A stretch of 64,000 nt of DNA from Priapulus caudatus (GCF_000485595.1 NW_014577479.1:27169-91168), one strand, 5' to 3'; positions 9,575-23,412 are shown, numbered from the stretch's first letter. Notes: generated by a model from the sequence alone, not told the origin. Program-made: numbers and translations.

Positions 9575-11881
9575 CTGCAAACAGCAAACAACGGCCGAGT
9601 TTATACCATAGTATAGATATTTTACGTTGTAGAGACATTGTATGTTGTCCCTAGAAGGACACGATTAGATTGGAGAACCTGTTAGAGTGAGACTGTCTGT
9701 TATATGCTCACATTTTAGTATAGTTCCTCTTCTATAATTACGTACAACAAGAATTTACAAGAATGCACGAGTGCCGGTCTATGGCCGCGCCTCAGCAAGG
9801 CAGAGATAGCCAGACTGGGGTGACCATAATAAAAACCTTGAAATAAACATTTAATATTTTAAAATGTCAAGCAACAAACTACCCACCAGGCCACGTGTCC
9901 AACCACTCGCCCACGATGGCCACAAGTCGTATCCCCCTGCGGTAAACCCTGCTATGCCGTACATGGTTGTACCAATCGTACATCATACTTACTGCAGCAT
10001 CGAGCTGATCGAGTGGCACAGCTTCCTCTGCGAGTACTTGCACAGAAGAGTCAGCGTTGATCGTCACCGAGCCACTGCTCACTGCGTAAACGTGACAAAA
10101 AACATTCGTTCTCAACGCAAACGGATTGTAAGTGACGACACACGCGCAACTTCACGTGATCACACAACGGAAAGAGAATAAAAATGTAAAAATAACGTTC
10201 AACCTCAATGCAAAATGATTATGTAATGGATCACAAAACTTCGTGTGAAATCTATTGAAAACAAAACAAGGAATAATAATTCTTAATGCCATAGGACCAT
10301 GAGCAGGGATGGGAATGACAATTTGTGTTGACAGGGGGGGGGGGCGGTCAGGTCCAAGGCAAAACCTGATCAGGGGGTTCAGGAAGTTTTTGAATTTTCA
10401 CAACTTACAAGGCATAAAATTGCATTAGGAGACACATACAGCACAGAATTGTTACAGAGCATATTACAGTACACTGCAGGGAGTATATCTTGCACTGTCA
10501 TTATCATAACACTAGAATTAATAATCAATACAAAAATTTAATTACATTCTGCAAACAAAATTATTTTAATGTACACTTCCACACTGTCCCAAAGGCTAAC
10601 CTTTATATAATATAAGATGTTCATTGTCCAGGCAGTTTCAAATTTGTTTCTGGTCACTACAGTAGATATTTTATCATATTGAACAACTTTAGCGGCTTGT
10701 CCTGCAGCCAAGGCAAGTCTGTGATCGAGAACACGGGGATCGCATGTAGTTAGCGACCAACTGCGCCCTTTTAGTTAAAGTGTAATACGCGTTTGCGCCG
10801 CCTCAGAAAAAGAACGAATATAAGCACGATGATATAGTCTCACCTGACAGTGGAAATTATCACTGATTATACCAACATCAAAACACGCAAGTTAATAGCA
10901 TAGAAAATTGAGTTGACCACATCATACCAGCAATACATTTTTCCGAGTTGTGACGCTCAAAAAAAAATTACAAAATGGCGTCTCAAACAGCCGAACAATA
11001 ATGTAAACAAAAGCGGTTGCAATTCTGCTTAATATATTATTTGAGTATTTTTTTTTCTATCGTCAATAATTCAGAGCCCACTTCTGTCATTGTCATTATC
11101 CTTGTTACTATCTGACTGGCAATCCACAAGCTTCTTAATAAACAGACTTTAACGTGGCATTAGTACTACACTTGCTGTTTACGCTAGTATGAGCGGCCCT
11201 GTGTTCACACTCTGACCTGATGTACGGTGCGTGGTTTGCATTGTCTGCCACCTGATAGATGTCTCGCGCTACACCCCGAGAAAATTCTGAGAGATGGCCA
11301 ACGCCGTAACAGAAACAGAACACAAATTTGTAATCGCTGCGATGATTTCATTGGATTGCGTGAATACGAAAGAGATTCTAGACATTTTAATCTTACTCTA
11401 GTACAATTGCTGTACTCAAGCAATATACGCTAGGTATCATGAAAGTGGGGAAAACACATAGAAACTTCTCGCGGTACACACTTTAAATGAGTTACTGTTG
11501 GACTGTAAAATGAAAATTTGTACATTTCTAACCCCCGCCCCCCCTAAAGTTTTCTCTCAACGGATTTAGACGTTATCACAAAATCGGACCCTGGGACTTG
11601 TGAAATCCGCGGATTTCCACGGATCTGCGGAAGATTCTCATCCCTGCATGAGTGATCGCACACACTGAACGCATTCGCGATTGATACACGATATCGGACA
11701 ACAAAAAAGCGTCCGATTAATCCTCACCGAAGAATTTCTTAGATTTGTCAGCGTCCTCGATCACCGTGACAATGCCGGGTTTGAGCACGGCGAGAAGAGG
11801 CACGTGTTGCGGCAGGATGCCGAAGGAACCGCTGTGCGAGGGAACATCCACTTGTCTCACGTTCGCCTCATTGTAGAACAC
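9452..11881 (-). CDS. ATP5F1D: ATP synthase F1 subunit delta, mitochondrial (3 exons found, 5' end missing)
   Basis: Minus-strand exons 11728-11881, 9993-10081 and 9452-9574 join in phase into about 121 residues plus stop. They cover the beta-sandwich (VFYNEANVRQVDVPSHSG, then GILPQHVPLLAVLKPGIV), the SSGSVTINADSSVQVLAEEA strand region and the C-terminal two-helix hairpin ending EALAEASA. This matches the mature animal delta subunit (bacterial epsilon), which sits with gamma and epsilon at the foot of the F1 central stalk. The mitochondrial targeting peptide and the first mature residues should lie on one or more exons above 11881. I could not find them before or after the N gap at 12462. LKB1 and this gene are convergent, with 3.3 kb between their stop codons. 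Confidence 0.93.
9993..10081 (-). CDS. ATP5F1D: ATP5F1D internal exon
   Basis: The acceptor is TTTACGCAG and the donor GTAAGT. It has 2 + 87 nt encoding the second base pair of Val, then SSGSVTINADSSVQVLAEEA and VPLDQLDAA. This is the most diagnostic block of the family. Confidence 0.95.
10304..11646. mobile_element. 1343-bp CAGGGATG-ended DNA transposon in ATP5F1D intron
   Basis: The ends are CAGGGATGGGAAT and ATTCTCATCCCTG, flanked by the exact 6-bp direct repeat CATGAG. It fills most of the 1.65 kb intron. No intact ORF is visible. The 10725-11640 part is repeated, much degraded, at 13924-15240. Confidence 0.75.
11728..11881 (-). CDS. ATP5F1D: ATP5F1D internal exon, beta-sandwich
   Basis: The acceptor is TTGTTTCAG and the donor GTGAGG. 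Its 51 codons start VFYNEANVRQVDVP and end DKSKKFF, followed by a G that joins TG of the next exon. Confidence 0.95.
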
Positions 11882-12075
11882 CTGAAACAAGATTAACGCA
11901 TCGCGATCAAGCATACGCTCCCTGCTACATTTGTTTCCACATGAATGTCAAAATGAATGCTCCCTGGTACATGTGTCATCTGGATGCAAAGTGAGTGATA
12001 CTTGATACATTGTTTCCACGAGTGTAGTGAATGCTCCCTGATACATTGTTCCCACATAAACGTAATGTGAATGCA

Positions 12076-12269
12076 CAATGAACAAAAATGTCGCATTTTC
12101 GCATGGCGCCCAAAACAAAGATTGCAGAGCTGAGAGGTAGATGGAGCCGTAGGCGTGTGGAGAGCGGAGGCGGAGGACGCAGCTATAAATTAGTTAAATC
12201 ATGCACTTTTTGCGCATGTTCGCTGTTGTTTTGGCCCCCCCTGTTAAACAAATCCTGGCTACGCCACTG
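12076..12269. mobile_element. Truncated CAGTGGCGTAG-family element
   Basis: It aligns with the right part of the element at 23998-24445: shared AATGAACAAAAATGT, TGGCGCCCA-AACAAAGATT, GCAGAGCTGAG, GGCCCCCCTGTTAAA and the CTACGCCACTG end. The left end is missing. Confidence 0.7.
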
Positions 12270-12461
12270 TTTTTGGCCTGTTTCTGCATCATATTATTAT
12301 ATGATGTGACAAATAGGATCGATTGCGGGATATTTTTTGCGGGAACACTCAGAAATGTGGTGCGACAACCCGATTCTGATCGCGTTGGATTTTTATGGCT
12401 CTACGCCTACACCCACTTTCTGAGTGTTCAAAAATTATCGCTAGGGCGTCTAGGGCCCGTC

Positions 12462-12486
12462 NNNNNNNNNNNNNNNNNNNNNNNNN
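12462..12486. other. Assembly gap, 25 N
   Basis: A run of 25 N. The missing ATP5F1D 5' exon could be affected if the scaffold was joined wrongly here. Confidence 0.99.
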
Positions 12487-13112
12487 CATCACCACAGTGA
12501 TCAGACTCAGGAAACGAACGCGTTTATTTGCTACCGCAAAGTCGTTGTCCCAAATCCTCCCTTTGCGCACACAATATAATATTCCTAACACCTAGCGATC
12601 GTACAGGCCGCTGGGATCGGCCGCGACCGATGATCTCTTTCTATTGTTTTCAAGCGTCACGAAAAAGGCAGCTTGCCGACGCACCACCTTTTATGGTTAT
12701 GTTTATGTATTATAAACAGGAATTTGGTTGGCCGAGAAGGGGAAACAGTTGCGTCCCCTACGGTTTCCTACCACTATACGAAACACTAGTCGTGCAGAGC
12801 TGGCGCCGCCTATTTCAGTAAAACGAGCCTCAACGGCCACGCGTGACGCCGGCGGCTTTTGATGCTACACGATCGGACTTCGATTTTCGGTACTATATTG
12901 CTTCAAAGGCGCTACCGCACCCCTGTGCGTAAACGCACCTGCAGCTGAGGCACACATACACAACCAACATTGCGTGCAGCGTCTCAAATAAACGCACGAC
13001 ACTGGCCAACGGTCTCTGACATCCTCAAAACAGTGTTGAACTAGCCGTGTCTCAGCCTCTACTTGTTAACACGCCGAACTATCCCACCCAGTTTTACATT
13101 GGTATCATTTGT

Positions 13113-13947
13113 ATCCCCGCGACGAGTCCGGCGGGGGTACTCATGGTTTCACTAGCTCTCGCCAGCCAGCCGAGTTCGCGCTCGTCCGCCGCCAGAGCAA
13201 TTTCCCTTCCCGCTCGTATAAGCTCGACCCCTTAAGTGATGCCTAGGCATGATACGATACTTGCGGTATGCTTACACTCCTTGAGTGTCGAAGAAGTCGT
13301 CAAGAGTACCAAAACCTGGGTCACTGCCAACCTTTAGTGACCTTTATCCTTGCCCTTGATCACATTTCCTTCGCCTCTAACTCGGCCTAATTGCTCCTAG
13401 CGCTTGACCAAACTTTGTATACCTGTCATTACACATTGTTGGAAGCAAGACCTCCGGTTGAGCAGAGTACCAAACCAGTGTCTCTATGCGACCGCTAGCC
13501 GTACCCCCCCCTCCCTACTCCTATAAATATATCATTCCCACATTGCCTTCCACTCTATAATCCCTTGTGCTAAGTGACTACGCGCTACCAACTTGGTATA
13601 CCTACACATCTTGGTAGAATGTTGTGTTGCCGTACCAACAAGGTCATTGCTGGCTTTTATTACTGACTTGACCCTTTTGACTAATATTTCCACCTTCCAC
13701 TCTTATAACTCGGCCTCTAATTGACCTAGTGTGACCAAACTTCGGTTATACTTACACATCCATTGTGGAGAAGGGTGTGTCGCGTACCGAACCAGGTACA
13801 CTGCACACCTATTTGACATTGCCTTGACCCTTGACCTTCATCATATTTCCGTTCACTCTATAACCTCGGCCCTAATTGGACACTAGCCAGTGCGAACAAC
13901 TTTGTCATCAACATCTTCTCGGGCGAGAACACCGGGGATACATGTAG
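13113..13947. mobile_element. TATCCCCGCGAC-ended repeat with internal tandem units
   Basis: The left end is GTATCCCCGCGACGAGTCC and the right end ACCGGGGATACATGTAGTTA. The interior holds about three copies of a unit built from CTATAACTCGGCC, TAATTGACCTAG, ACCAAACTT-GGTATAC and TTACACATC, each with many small indels. A shorter clean relative is at 40509-40740. Confidence 0.55.
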
Positions 13948-15240
13948 TTAGCGACAAACTGCCCTTTCTAGTTAAAGTGTAGTATACCCGCCGGTTCGTT
14001 GGCGCGCACGGAAAACGCAATATAGCAGAATAGAGTCTCACCTGGACGATGGAAATTCACTGTATTATACCAACATTCAAAAACACCGCACGTTATGCAT
14101 AGGAAAATTGATTTGACCACACTCATACCACGCAATACATGTCTTTTCGACAGATTGCTGTGCACTTCAAAAATTCACCAAAATTGGCGTCTCAACAACG
14201 CGAACATCAATTAAAACAAAAGGCGGTTTGCAATTCTGTTTATTAAAATATTGAGTTTTTATGTCATAATTCAGAGAACTTTCTGTATTGTATTCCCTGT
14301 TTTTGTGTTCACTAGTCTGTTGTCACTTGCCTCCTAATCCACTCAAGCTTCTCTGAATAACACGCTTTTCGTCTGGAGTCAACTACACCTGTAGGTCTAT
14401 CTCACCGCTAGTAATGACGGCTGTTTCACACTTCTGACTCTGAGATTCTACCGGGTCAGTGTATCGCAGTCAGCCATCCCACCGGTGAGGTACGATCGAT
14501 GGATCGCTGCCTACCACGGAAAATTCGATGGACGATGTATGCCTGTTCAACTACACGCACGGCAACTGAGCGGATGAAAGTTAAATCCACGTGACAAACG
14601 AACACAAATTGCTACACGCTGTATGAAATTCCTGCGGGTGTCGATTGATTTCATTTGGGATTGTGATTCGATGTGTGATCGACGGATGCATGCGTCCTTC
14701 TTTACAGGACCAATTGCTTGTCAAGATGATCGACGTTATACTGTGCCTACGTTCACTCCCGTGTTCGACTAATTGCTGATTGTACTGTTTCACTCAAGCC
14801 GTGTGTTTACATAGGAACTCGGGTGATATCGCTTAATGTTCAATACAGCGTACCGTCCACAACAATGTCCGGGACATGAATGAACGCGAAAACACTAGAA
14901 AATCTCGCGGTACCACGCAACCTTTCTTCAGTATGTCCCACGGCTGTGTGTCTGTCGCTGGTTCAATGAAGTGACGCGGGTGTTACCACTGATATTGATT
15001 TACCTTGCGGTTGTGTTAATGGGGCGAACATGTTGAAATCACGTCGCATGGAATGATTCACTAACCGCACTTTTCTGTGTCACATAGTTTTCTAACCCTG
15101 AATGTCGCAGGCCCCCCAGTTATACGCTGCTACGTACAAGTTCTTCTTGCAACGATTCAGAGCTTTTTCACAAAATCAGACCCTTGGGACCGCGTGAAAT
15201 CGCGGAGTCACGGTGTGTGTGCTCGCATGTCAAGATGACG
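13924..15240. repeat. Degraded second copy of the 10725-11640 segment
   Basis: The order of matches is collinear with 10725-11640: TGTAGTTAGCGAC, TAGTTAAAGTGTA, TATACCAACAT, AATTGGCGTCTCAA and CACAAAATCAGACCC. This copy carries frequent single-base insertions relative to the first, so it is either an old transposon copy or low-accuracy consensus. Confidence 0.65.
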
Positions 15241-18200
15241 GGAGCGATTGTTACAGATTTCTGATTACCTGCGCTGCTCGGTTAAGATGGCTGTGTATGG
15301 CATGTCTCAACCTACACGCATGCGCATGAATGCGCACCACCAGTATGTGGCAACGGTGTGGTGGTGTTGCGGTGTCAAATGATGGTGTCGGCGGCTTAAT
15401 CGGAAGCTTGCCGGCCTGCACTAGCGGAACATGTGAGCGTGTAAACATGGCCTTCGCACCTGCGTCATAGTCGTTGTGGGCAGCTTCCTAGAGTGTGAAC
15501 AAAAGTCTGCGTCGCGTGCATATAGAACGGAACTGTGCCACGCGGGGAGATCTGCGCGGAAGAATGCGACGATTATTCGGATGTGTGTTGCTGTTGACGA
15601 CGCATCGGTGCATGGGCTATGGATCCGAATCTACTGATCGGATGATATTCGCACTGTGCATGTCAGTCACCCTTTTTTTGTTTTCAACGGAGTGTCTGTA
15701 CAGGTACGTAATTATCCGCTGCCTATAATGTGCTGTATATTCCCCATAGTCTGTACGAAATTCAACCTTCCCTTGTGGCTTTGTTAGTATTTTCCTATCA
15801 GGCGGGCGTCTGCAATCCATTGTTGGCTTTCGCGTGGGGAAGGTGCAAAGCCCGTGAAGGTTGCGTCTGGGTAGCGGTGCGTGGCAATTCCGCGATTGAC
15901 CTGCGAACTATAAAAATTTCTCTGGGGGGTTGGCAGCTTCTGTACTCGGCTAGACTATCTTGATCTGTATTGCCTGCTTTGATGTATATTCTCATTTTAG
16001 GGCAATCCATTAATGTAAGCTTTTGGTATCAGAAATATTTTTGGCAGGATAAACTAAACTAACTAACCGGCCAATCATTGACCATGCTGCCAATTCAAGG
16101 TATTCCATTGTTCTAGCAAATACAGTGCCGGTGGAATATATGACGTTTGTGTCGAACAGTGGGCCTGTTATGGTGCGTCGTCTGATATGGATCCCTGATC
16201 CGCTCCTGTGCGTTAATGAGAACGCCTGCAAATGTGCTTTGATAGTGTCTGCGCATGCCTACCGAGCAGCAGCGGCCGTAGCTAGCGACGACGGGGGGGG
16301 GGCATGGAGGGCGATCATTACTTATGTCATGGCGAAGATCATCACACACAAAAACGGATAGTAAGTTTTTTCAGGGCGGTTTTGGATGCCGTGGCATTGC
16401 GGTAAGCTTTACGCGATGCGTGCTTTTGACGATTTGGCAACGTGTGCATCAATGGCCGCGATCAGGCGGCAGTGGCTGTTTCATAGGAGCTGAGCCCGTT
16501 GCGTCGCCCCGAGACATTTCTTAGTCCCGCCTGCACACTGCTCTGCAGATCATAGTAGATATTCTCCTTATTGATATCCTTATTCTCCACGATATTATTT
16601 GTTTACTCAGTTATGCTTTCCCTATTTTATGATCTTTAACAAGCGCAAGATTGTTGTTCTGTGTGTTCGGTGCTGTGTTGTGTTCGGGCAGGCAAACCCA
16701 TCCACAAGGCTCATTCTGAAAAACAGTGTTTTAATCCACCCGAGGTCGTACGCCAATGTGACTGTCTTCAATGTATAAGATTGTCTTAACCACGCTATGC
16801 TTCTGCACACGGGACCTGTATTTCATGAATACGGTATTGGCGAGAATACCGAATCTTGAGACAAATACGCGGCCGGCCGTTCACCGCTGTTCGCGCACAG
16901 AATAGGTATTTGGCGGCTGCGAGCTGCTTTAGTAAATCAGGCGAACATGGAAATAAACATGCAATGCGCCACCACACTGCCGATAAATACGCTAGACTGG
17001 TACCGCTCGACAGTTACTGGTTACACTGGAACTGCTCCGAGCGCGGACCAGTTATAAAATAGCGCTCGATCCGCGGTCTTTTCAGCACTTGGCAAATTAT
17101 GGGGTTCTGGGAAGCGTCGTATTTATCAATACCGGATCTGTTTAGATACCGTATGTATTGGCGCGCATTTTTGCTGTGTGAACGCTAAATTCCTTGTAGT
17201 GTCGAGCGCGGCGCTATTAGCGCTTCCCCTCCCTGTAGCCTTTCGCTTTATCTCTGCTGATAATTCAGACATAGCAGTGTCTCAGGCCGGTTCTTTTTGA
17301 GCCCTCAAGGACTGTCAATTTGAAATGTGTTATTCCTTAATATCGTTTTTGGGATTGTCGTGGCACATAAGAATAAAATAGGACTACCGCACTACGATGA
17401 ATGTGTGAAAATGCGTGATCTGGATGCACTTGTGCTGTTGATACCGAGATTTTGACGATGTTGTGACTTCTTGATATGACCACTCACTTGTAAGGACCTG
17501 TTACTGCCGTCTACGGTCCGCTAATGAAACTGTTTTGTCTGATTGCTCTTTACATTTTTCATTAACAGTTTTAGTTCATGAGACACGTGTGTTTTATTCA
17601 TTATTACAAGGACCGTATCCTCGTCTCATGTCTTCTTGGCTTTAAATTTTAAAGATCTGTGATATGTAGCGTGGACCGATCTCTTCGGTACTCTAGTGAT
17701 CGGTAAACGAGCTTTTATGAAGATCTCCCTTGTACGACATGTGTATGTCACATACTAATTTTGCTTGCGATTCCTTCATGTACTCTCATAAAAAGACAAA
17801 CGGATGTCCATTCTTCGTCGGTGGTGACCATAGTGACGTTGCGGTACTCCATTAACGGAACGGACTGGATTGGTTACAGGGACAGGAAACTTGGTCAATC
17901 GAGTGCTTTATAGCCTACTTGCTTTGCCTCACATTTTCCCTCACTTGTTTCTCAAATTTCAAGCTGCTATCAAACGTTACCCAGATTCACATTCCTTCAA
18001 TATGCCTGTTTCCATGGTGTTTCCGTTATTCTTCTTATAGGCTGTAGAATCTTGGGCATTGTTCATCTGCCAATATGCATAACATTTGCACTTTTCGTAT
18101 TTATATTTAAACGCAGCTGACCATTATCTGACAGCACACCGTTTGTCCTAGTCTTTTGTACCTTTGTCCACTGTTCGTCATAAACCGGCGATCGAACAGT

Positions 18201-21200
18201 TTCGTGTCCATCTGCAATATTTTGATAAAGCTGTTCATTTCTGGCAGCGTCATTTATGGAATATGAGACACAATAGCACTGGGAGCGGTAGCACTGACCC
18301 GTGGGGCGGGTACCGCTTCCGGTTCGTCACTGTGCTTGGCGTGAATTGTTATGATACGCGTATGTGGTCTAGTAGCTGGTATTGGGCCTTTGAGAGTCGA
18401 AGCCGATGTGCCTATGAAGCACAACAGTTTGCGCGGTCGATAGTCGCGTAGCTGGAGCATAAGAGACACAAATTTTGGGCTCCTATGTTTTGTGGGCCCA
18501 GTGGTGCCGAGGAAGCTGTGCGGGATAAATTTAGGTTATAGTATTTTCGGATTGGGTTTGTCGACAGTCACTGAACTCTGACAGTTGGTCAAACACCGTC
18601 CGAGATCTGCGGTGAGTCCGGGTCGATCTGTCGGTGGCCTAGGCAGCTCACTGGTTGTGGGTGGTGAAAAAACGTTGTCTTGATGTTCATATGATCTCCA
18701 TATGTGATTCTTTTGCACGAAATGTTTGGGGAGTTCGCAGCAGTTTAGAGATCGACTGAGTCCGGGCTGCACGGGGGCGGTAAGCTTCGGCTGCTGGTTT
18801 TATGCGCCCTTTTGTGGGAGATGTAAGGGTGATGAGCTTGGAGCATTAACTTTCCGTCTTGAGAATCTGCGGTAAGCCTGATTGAGCTCACTGTCTGATC
18901 AGATCAGTAGTTGTGTGCAAGGAAGTAGGGTGCACGATATGTTTCCCTTTCTTTTCAGAGAAGGGCGTTTGGGTGCTTACCTAGTCTTTCCTAGATTTGG
19001 TCGCCGAGAGTTTGTCCGTTTGCGTTTATCTTATCGCGTTTCTGCGAATCATTGCCTCTCGGTCAGGCTCACGCGGTGGTTAGATCGTGGGTGTCTCTTG
19101 GGATGTGTCATATGGTGATGGTGGCCTCGAGTATGTCCCTCCCTCGTGGAGTACGATCGATAAAATTTCGTCGGCACGTCAACTGTGTTTTAGTTCTCCT
19201 CGAGTATGTTCCGATCAGCGTGTTTATTCATGTCCTGTAACACCAGAGGTGCTTCGTTTGGTCTTGACTTAACATTTATGTTCCGACGTAGCTTTTGCTG
19301 CGGACTTGGCGTTTCCAGCGCCTTTCTTTCTTATGAGTCCTCTGTTTTGAGTATTGGCGGTCGACGATTGACTGCACTTGATTTTCGGCTTAAGCAGTTT
19401 GTGCATGCATCGATGAAGTCCTTACTATGATCGTGGAATTCCAGTGTTTCTCGCACCAGCACTTTTCCCTTACGTGGGCGCACTGATGCGGACATCCGTT
19501 GTTCATCCTATAGGTCTAGCAGGACTTTTCACTCGGGCGTCGCCTTTGTTTTGGGTATGGTGCTTCCATTGCCTTGTCCAGAATAACTCTACAAGGGGTT
19601 TGGATCGTTGGGTTGCACGTGCATGCAGAAAGGTAAACATGCTTGCAGGTCTTTATTGGGTCCGAAGTCACGGGGGTATCTAGCCGGCTATCCCTTTAGT
19701 TTATCATTTATAACATCTTAGCGGCGCCGTTATCACCAGATAAATTACAGTGAAGGTAAACAATTAGGATCAGTGGATATATTCCCTAAGCGGTGGTCGT
19801 ATACAATATCATCGTAATTGTTGTCTGTCTTCCGTCGGTTGGTGAATTACCGAAGTCAGGTAGGCTTGGTTCTCGGGGTGGGTGCCTCGCTTGTATGGCT
19901 GAGTGGCTCCTCACTGGCACATGTTGGTACAAGAAGTTGTACGCTTGTACTGGTGTGAGCACTGTGCTGGATGCTGGATCATGAGCTTCGGCATTGGCTA
20001 CTGGTAGTGGATACGGCACGTATTCCTCCTATGTCAGTGAGGAACGTTGCCGCCACGGAGCTAGTTGAGTTGGTACTAGGCATCGGTTGCTACGGTGCTG
20101 GGTGAGAGTTTGCCAGCGGAATACTCATTATTGTGCAGTGGTACTGACGGCGGTTCTTACACACAAGCGCCAACTAGTTAGTTTATGCACTGTTAGTCAA
20201 GCTTCCTCGTGCACGCATACGATTTCCTCAAGTTAGTTTGATCAAACTGATCTGCCGTGGGACTGCTTGTAGAATTGCGATGAGATATCTTATCACAATC
20301 TCTGGGTTACCGCGTCTTGCCTGGCGTTCCTGTGCGTTAGGTTGGTGCACTGGACTGAAACAAGTCGTTGCTGTAACACGTAGTCTGTTGCTTGGGGAAG
20401 ATCTTACACAAGCTGCACTTCGGTCTTGTCAGCACTGAGCAGTAGCGGCTGTGTGCGTACGTGGGTATGTGGAGTAGCATGCGCAAGTACGATAGGCGTG
20501 TCAGTGTGGGGAGGGGGGGGGGTGGGGTGGAGTGTAGTAGTATGCGCAGAGTGACCATAGATTTCGGCGGTGGTTTATTAGTAAAAATCACATTGTGTGT
20601 AACGGTAACGTTCAAACCTTTGGTGCTGGGTTAGTTAAACCTTGTGAGTTGAGTCTATATAAATTTGTTTTGGTTATTCTTTGTGGTGAGTCGCGGTGTA
20701 CGGAAAGGCAGGCGCCCATTTCAGCGCTTGGGGGATGTCGGGAGTATTGTATCAGCGTTGCGCTGCTCTATGACATGTTCCAATCGGGGTCAGAGGGGCG
20801 TGGCGTCTAGTCGTTGGCAAGGTCTGGTTGGCAGAGTTCCTGTATGCTGGGATGGCTGTGTTCGTCTTGTTATAATCTCGCGTCTAATCGATTTTGTCGA
20901 AGACAGGCCTCCTTTAGTGTTAGCGCTTGCCGGCGACATGGCTTATTAGGTGCCGCTCTGCTGTCCCGGAATGCGTAGCATCGGCAGTGCGGTTAGGTTT
21001 GTCCACCTTGGGCTTCTGAATCTTTCTCGGTACTCGCCGTCACTACCGGAGCGAGCACGTACTTGAGATCATTCGACGGCAGATTTCGGTGAACGAACTT
21101 AGATTTGCCTATAGTCCTGGTGCGGCGACCAAGACCGCCCGGAAAAGAGTTGTTGTGCGTTGCCTTGTTGGCACTCGGATCTGACTGTGATTCCGGCTTC

Positions 21201-23403
21201 CAAATTGAGGAAAGATACTTTGACTGTCTCTTCGTCTTACTTTTCTCCTCTTCCATACTATTTTTTTTATCCATTCATTTCTTCAACTGCTACTTACTAC
21301 TAATATGCTTACGTTTCGTGTTCCTGGGGGAGTTCGCAGTTAGTAATCATGTTTCCACGTTTGGCATCCTAGGACGTGAATATAGAACTTATCTACCCAC
21401 GTTGCTAGGACCAGGTCGATTCCAAGAAATGATCATTATTGTGGACGCCTGATGTCACTTTGCCTACATATTGGTTCTTCTCCTCGTACGAACTTGTGTT
21501 CTGTCTTCTAAAAGCCCCTGGATATTTATTAGTGGCGGTCCATACGTGGCGCGTAATTTGGTTCTTTAGGCGATTGTGGCAGATAGCTTTGAGGCGCTCA
21601 CACTTATCAATCGATGGTGCCAGCAAGATGCCCTTGCTGAAGTCTAAAACTATGACGCGCATCCTTCGTCGTGCTTTCCTGCATGCTATTGTTGGTGCTT
21701 CAGTTGGACAACTCAACAGTTGGTTTCGGATGCCGGTTATCTCTGACCACTGCGAGTTGTCGATAGAATAGCATTAGACTTCCGTACGTGTCATGATGTT
21801 GGCGAGATTATAGGGTTAAGGTTAAGGTTAGGGTTAGGGTTAGGGTTTGATCAGCAATTTTTACGAAGTATTTTGAGTGGTGGTCCCTAGCGGTAATTTT
21901 TGAAACTAAAGTGGTGAAGGTGTAGCCTGTAGGATAAAAAGTCCTTACCATTTGATGCCTGCGGACAACCACATTTGTTTTCTTATTTCGAGCAGTGTGA
22001 CGGTAAAATTAATTGACTGTTACTGCTCGTAATACCTGTGCTGGGCAAGCAAATGTGAACGACATCTGTGTAGCTTCTGTGGCCATCCATCGCTGATGTC
22101 CTGCAGTTGCCACGCGTGGAACGTGTCTCAATAAAGAGGCTGACCGGCATATACTCTTCAGCAAGGACATGATGTTGGTCGATGGATGTCGATATCCAAA
22201 ACGAGGCTGTCATTAAATCAGATGCCTATATTTCAGAGACGCCGACGATGCTTTTCAATTTTAGTTCTTTTCAACTAAATAAACATAAGCATAACATTTT
22301 AATACAAATTATGGTTTTATATTTATAGTTATAATTTACCAATATTTTTTCACTCAGTTATTGTACGTAAAACATTATTTATTATGAATAATTGTAAACG
22401 ATAAAAAGTGGTCTTTACCTGCCATCTATCGGATGAAATTTAAAACTAAATGTAAAATAGTTCCACCTTAATAATAATTATAAAACTAATAGTTTATTTA
22501 GTTATAACTTATAATATTGCTTCATGTTGCGTCAATATGCCCAATAAAACAGAATGAAGCAGAAATATTACCGAGAAGCTTGTTATCTGACCAAATGTTT
22601 ATTGCGCACTGATACTAAAAAGTAGTTGTCGTCCATTTTACCAGTGAGACATGTTTACTGCAGATTTTAATGGATTGTTATCAATTTGGCAGATATAATA
22701 TCTTGCTGCCACCTTTGCGTCAATAATATATTACCATCTTGGTAAGGTATTATCATTTTTAAGTAAAAGGAAAAGTGCGGTAGCATTTTCTTTACGAACT
22801 GAGAAGCCGCAACTACTTGGAACGAGCCAGTGAAAGTTGACCAAACTGGCGAGTGTTGACAATTTGTGAGTTGTTATTGCTGCTGCTGCTGTTGTTGTTG
22901 TGTAGCCGTAGGCTTGGTAAACGGTGCTATCGTGTGGGGTGTAAATGCATTTTTATGACCTAATTTGCGGTTGTTATGTAATTCGCGATGCTTGCACGCC
23001 AACTGGGTTTACAAGTTTGTAAATACGGTTTACTTTTCTGTTTGCCTGTTGTTGTTGAATGTTGACATTGATTCATTCAATGTCGGCTTGGTTGCGGCCG
23101 TGTTGACACTGTTGTGGTTTCATATTTTTTACATTATTTATATTATTTTTGATTGTTTGGGCGGATCCTGCATATTGCATGGATCCAATGATTCTAAGCG
23201 TGTGTTTAAAAGCAGATGACTGACTCACTGTGATCATGCTTGTATTTGTAAACAGTAAAGTGGGTTTGAAGGGATTGTAATAATTATGATGCAACATGTA
23301 AAATCAACATCAGCTCACTGGCACTGCTTACTAGTACTCGTAGGAATTAACAGTGTTGTGGCAGGTCACATTTGACACGTTTCTCGATTTGTATATATTA
23401 CGT
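15241..23403. other. About 8 kb without a recognisable gene
   Basis: Reading frames here are short and look random on both strands. No splice-linked conserved blocks, RNA genes or complete transposons were recognised. The only distinctive item is the telomere-like tract at 21810-21847. Bases 22250-22800 are AT-rich. Upstream exons of ATP5F1D or noncoding exons of KDM4 could still be hidden here. Confidence 0.5.
21810..21847. repeat. Interstitial telomere-like repeat
   Basis: About six units of TTAGGG/TTAAGG type in a row, three of them perfect TTAGGG. TTAGGG is the telomere motif of most animals other than most arthropods (TTAGG). Confidence 0.85.
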
Positions 23404-23412
23404 GTATATAAA
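23404..23412 (+). promoter_or_regulatory. Possible TATA box upstream of KDM4
   Basis: TATATAAAG lies 342 bp upstream of the KDM4 ATG and is followed by a GC-richer stretch. A donor-like ATAG/GTGAGG at 23539 could end a 5' UTR exon that joins the acceptor at 23748. This is inference from spacing and motif only. Confidence 0.25.

Noticed and set aside
20993-21274. 93-codon minus-strand frame rich in Lys and Ser
   Set aside because: No recognised domain, no splice partners, and it lies in a stretch of doubtful accuracy.
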